From positions 1,703,501 to 1,767,500 of the forward strand of contig NZ_CP022684.1 in assembly GCF_002863865.1 (NCBI RefSeq): a DNA stretch of 64,000 nt, written 5' to 3'. Position 1 is the first letter of the stretch. Each line of letters starts with the position of its first letter. The position numbers and the translations under genes were made by a program. This document shows positions 63,401-64,000 of the stretch, one piece after another. The notes beneath the pieces are model-generated. The model had not been told where the DNA came from and made no database searches. It worked only from the letters and a program-made list of their open reading frames with translations. Origin of the DNA: Ketobacter alkanivorans. Its GTDB lineage: Bacteria > Pseudomonadota > Gammaproteobacteria > Pseudomonadales > Ketobacteraceae.

Positions 63401-64000
63401 CATCAACAGGGACGGTCTCGCCGGTAAACTCTCGAATAATGTCGCTGCCTAACTGGCGTGGTCGCTTGGTGGTTAACGGATACATTTGTGCATCTGCATG
63501 CACCACTGGTGCCTTATCACTTTGTGCGTTCATTGCCACCAGTTGCGCCTTATTGGTGAATTCGTCAAACTCCACTTGCAGTAAGGTTGCACGTTCACGA
63601 TCCAGAATCAGAGCTTCATGGATACCGATATTACGCAGGCTCCAACCACTAACCTCATCGGTTTGGGGCCAGCGCTGGCGGGCATTCTGGCACAACGCTT
63701 CGAGATAGCCTGCCGCTGGCATAATAGCTGCCCCATCTACCTTGTGATCGAATAAATAATTAAGGCGATTCAGGTTTAGATCCGCTCCTTGTGTAGCGCA
63801 AAGCGGATCGATTTGCGATTCAAGACGATCCTGCGACTGCCACAAGGATTCGCGCCAAAGGGCTTTGCGCTGCCAGGGATAAGCGGGGAATTGCAGCAAC
63901 CGGCCACAGGGTTCCCGCTGCTTCCAATCAACGATACCACCGCTTGTATAAATGTCCGCAACTGCCTGTTGAACCGCAGATTGTTCAGGCTTGTTCATCC
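60405..64000 (-). CDS. Highly reducing-type type I PKS, C-terminal part (DH–ER-like–KR–ACP), cut by window end
   Basis: About 1,198 residues are visible; the reading frame runs to the right window edge and the first residues (IVDWKQREPCGRLLQFPAYPWQR, in part) are a post-AT linker, so KS and AT lie beyond 64000. Domains: dehydratase with HKVDGAAIMP (HxxxGxxxxP, near 63.7 kb) and LLDGCFQSA; an ER-like region (about 61.5–62.3 kb) lacking the GGVG nucleotide-binding loop; ketoreductase with TGGFGGLGAA near 61.47 kb and SSIANL...NYCAAN; and an acyl carrier domain with the phosphopantetheine Ser in FGVDSLMS (60546–60548). No thioesterase is fused. Single-module iterative synthesis is likely. Confidence 0.9.
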   Translation of the reverse strand, partial: MNKPEQSAVQQAVADIYTSGGIVDWKQREPCGRLLQFPAYPWQRKALWRESLWQSQDRLESQIDPLCATQGADLNLNRLNYLFDHKVDGAAIMPAAGYLEALCQNARQRWPQTDEVSGWSLRNIGIHEALILDRERATLLQVEFDEFTNKAQLVAMNAQSDKAPVVHADAQMYPLTTKRPRQLGSDIIREFTGETVPVDALYEELRDVSLQYGPAFQSIVKLTRNRQRGEVLAILQRPDCAGEDTGAYILHPSLLDGCFQSALSLMEARDGAYLPVALDAIQVFDSAQERIVCYTRIVSKDPARIVCDFDLADEEGNVFAAIRGLSCVALRGKSDAGSFPKGDYQRVWNALQPLEKVDQNVGLLGVVANPADLLADALVEVCLSMNIPHQRFCMSEVRDNPALKKTTHLAVIADAGLRGESDPTGQDVVEDLLMTVQELDRHQQRCKLRVITRQAAAIGSDDQVIPAQTAVAGFMRVVRNECEQLDAALIDVAVEEELYLQAQCLFVELLNSETIDEIAIRNGQRYGVELVRSATLEQEQSMQVADIEQTPVLFRKKGTEYQALISSDNTTVAPNQYQIRLTRLAFKPGDEHVMGACGVIVQAGEDTALFKPGDTVCGILPQQLSTQVVVSEQQAILVKVANSSALSLQASVAVIEAQAAYIAQCCGELEAARVLTDNTALGEALGRHLARKGAEVVAFDQYDPASDHDFDLIAGPLALWSRSVGFSSLRRGGCLVDLSDAQTPFAIPPYCEQFIRVPQDMAGLQKSSQFRSVLAEVIEAAAEGMVPVRTEMTVQSFLEPGALLSTDEWQELTLHPQQTPFSAIIPEAPRFYKDGAYLVTGGFGGLGAALALWLADNGAGQIALVSRRGLASPDAEALIQKLKDKGADVSGYAVDMADATAVHQLVKTLSQGERPLKGIFHAAGVLEDQLIKDMQQADIAKVMQVKAGGALAIHNGLQDMGVDVDHFVLFSSIANLVGNSRQANYCAANGFLDGLAHQRRALGLNALSVNFGAIAEVGMLDGDARVEQHLTQIGLAPLSVAIALRGVGRAMMQNQTQIAVAEKIAWERWAAYEVVGGESPTFRKLVAESREANSGDASLIEQLHRAILSLPEEEARQVLGSLIADVIAVALKTSADRLKADQAFDTFGVDSLMSTEIQIQLVQAIGINFSVVELLGHSTINSLVDKAMGEICNGLAN

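Noticed and set aside
53879..64000. Polyunsaturated fatty acid synthase (pfa) cluster
   Set aside because: There is one ACP rather than a tandem array, no PfaD-like enoylreductase, and an oxoamine synthase is present.
1..64000. CRISPR arrays, tRNA/rRNA genes, insertion sequences or prophage genes
   Set aside because: No repeat-spacer pattern, tRNA cloverleaf, transposase or phage protein was found while reading both strands by eye.

Overview
The window reads as chromosome of a marine-type gammaproteobacterium. Housekeeping blocks (argS–ftsN–hslVU–DUF971; ubiE–ubiJ–ubiB–hisE–tatABC; dtd; rsmE) have the gene order known from Pseudomonas-like and oil/lipid-degrading Gammaproteobacteria. Lipid and steroid genes dominate the accessory parts. 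From memory the mix resembles Ketobacter and its relatives; this is an impression, not a search result. No tRNA, rRNA, CRISPR array, insertion sequence or phage gene was seen.

Layout: 0–3.5 kb holds an edge fragment, a PEP-CTERM surface protein and two overlapping membrane diguanylate cyclases. 3.7–8.4 kb is argS, an FtsN-like SPOR gene, hslV, hslU and a DUF971 gene. 8.4–17.4 kb is a sterol-processing cluster with two divergent arms. The left arm is TetR, a GMC oxidoreductase, a long aldehyde dehydrogenase, a sterol-desaturase-family enzyme and an NSDHL/ERG26-like dehydrogenase. The right arm is a CYP51–ferredoxin fusion, an NTF2-like protein and a homologue of plant cycloeucalenol cycloisomerase. 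17.4–24 kb is an ABC1 kinase and the ubi–hisE–tat block. 24–31 kb is dtd, a Bax-like protein, a PilJ-domain protein, a proline iminopeptidase, an MFS transporter, a dienoyl-CoA reductase-like SDR and a lipoprotein. 31.1–36.3 kb is an acyl-CoA carboxylase operon of divergent type. 36.6–42.7 kb is rsmE, a chemoreceptor, a small helical protein and a MalT-like regulator.

42.7–53.8 kb is a steroid catabolism locus: SRD5A-like 5-alpha-reductase, an unknown four-helix membrane protein, KshA, ketosteroid isomerase, two SDRs, KstD, an acyl-CoA ligase, two TetR regulators and an Old Yellow Enzyme. 53.9–64 kb is a compact biosynthetic operon: an iterative-type PKS (cut by the window end), an alpha-oxoamine synthase, a LolA-like periplasmic protein, a beta-barrel-like outer-membrane protein, an MMPL/RND exporter and a type II thioesterase. 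I infer that it makes and exports a sphingoid-like aminoketone lipid.

The two steroid regions appear linked: three divergent promoters (14.1, 45.2 and 49.15 kb) each carry TTTGCAA-N6-TGCA. The likely job is oxidation of methylated sterols (C-4 and C-14 methyl groups, possibly the 9,19-cyclopropane ring) feeding ring degradation. No squalene epoxidase or oxidosqualene cyclase lies in the window, so whether the sterols are made or taken up is open.
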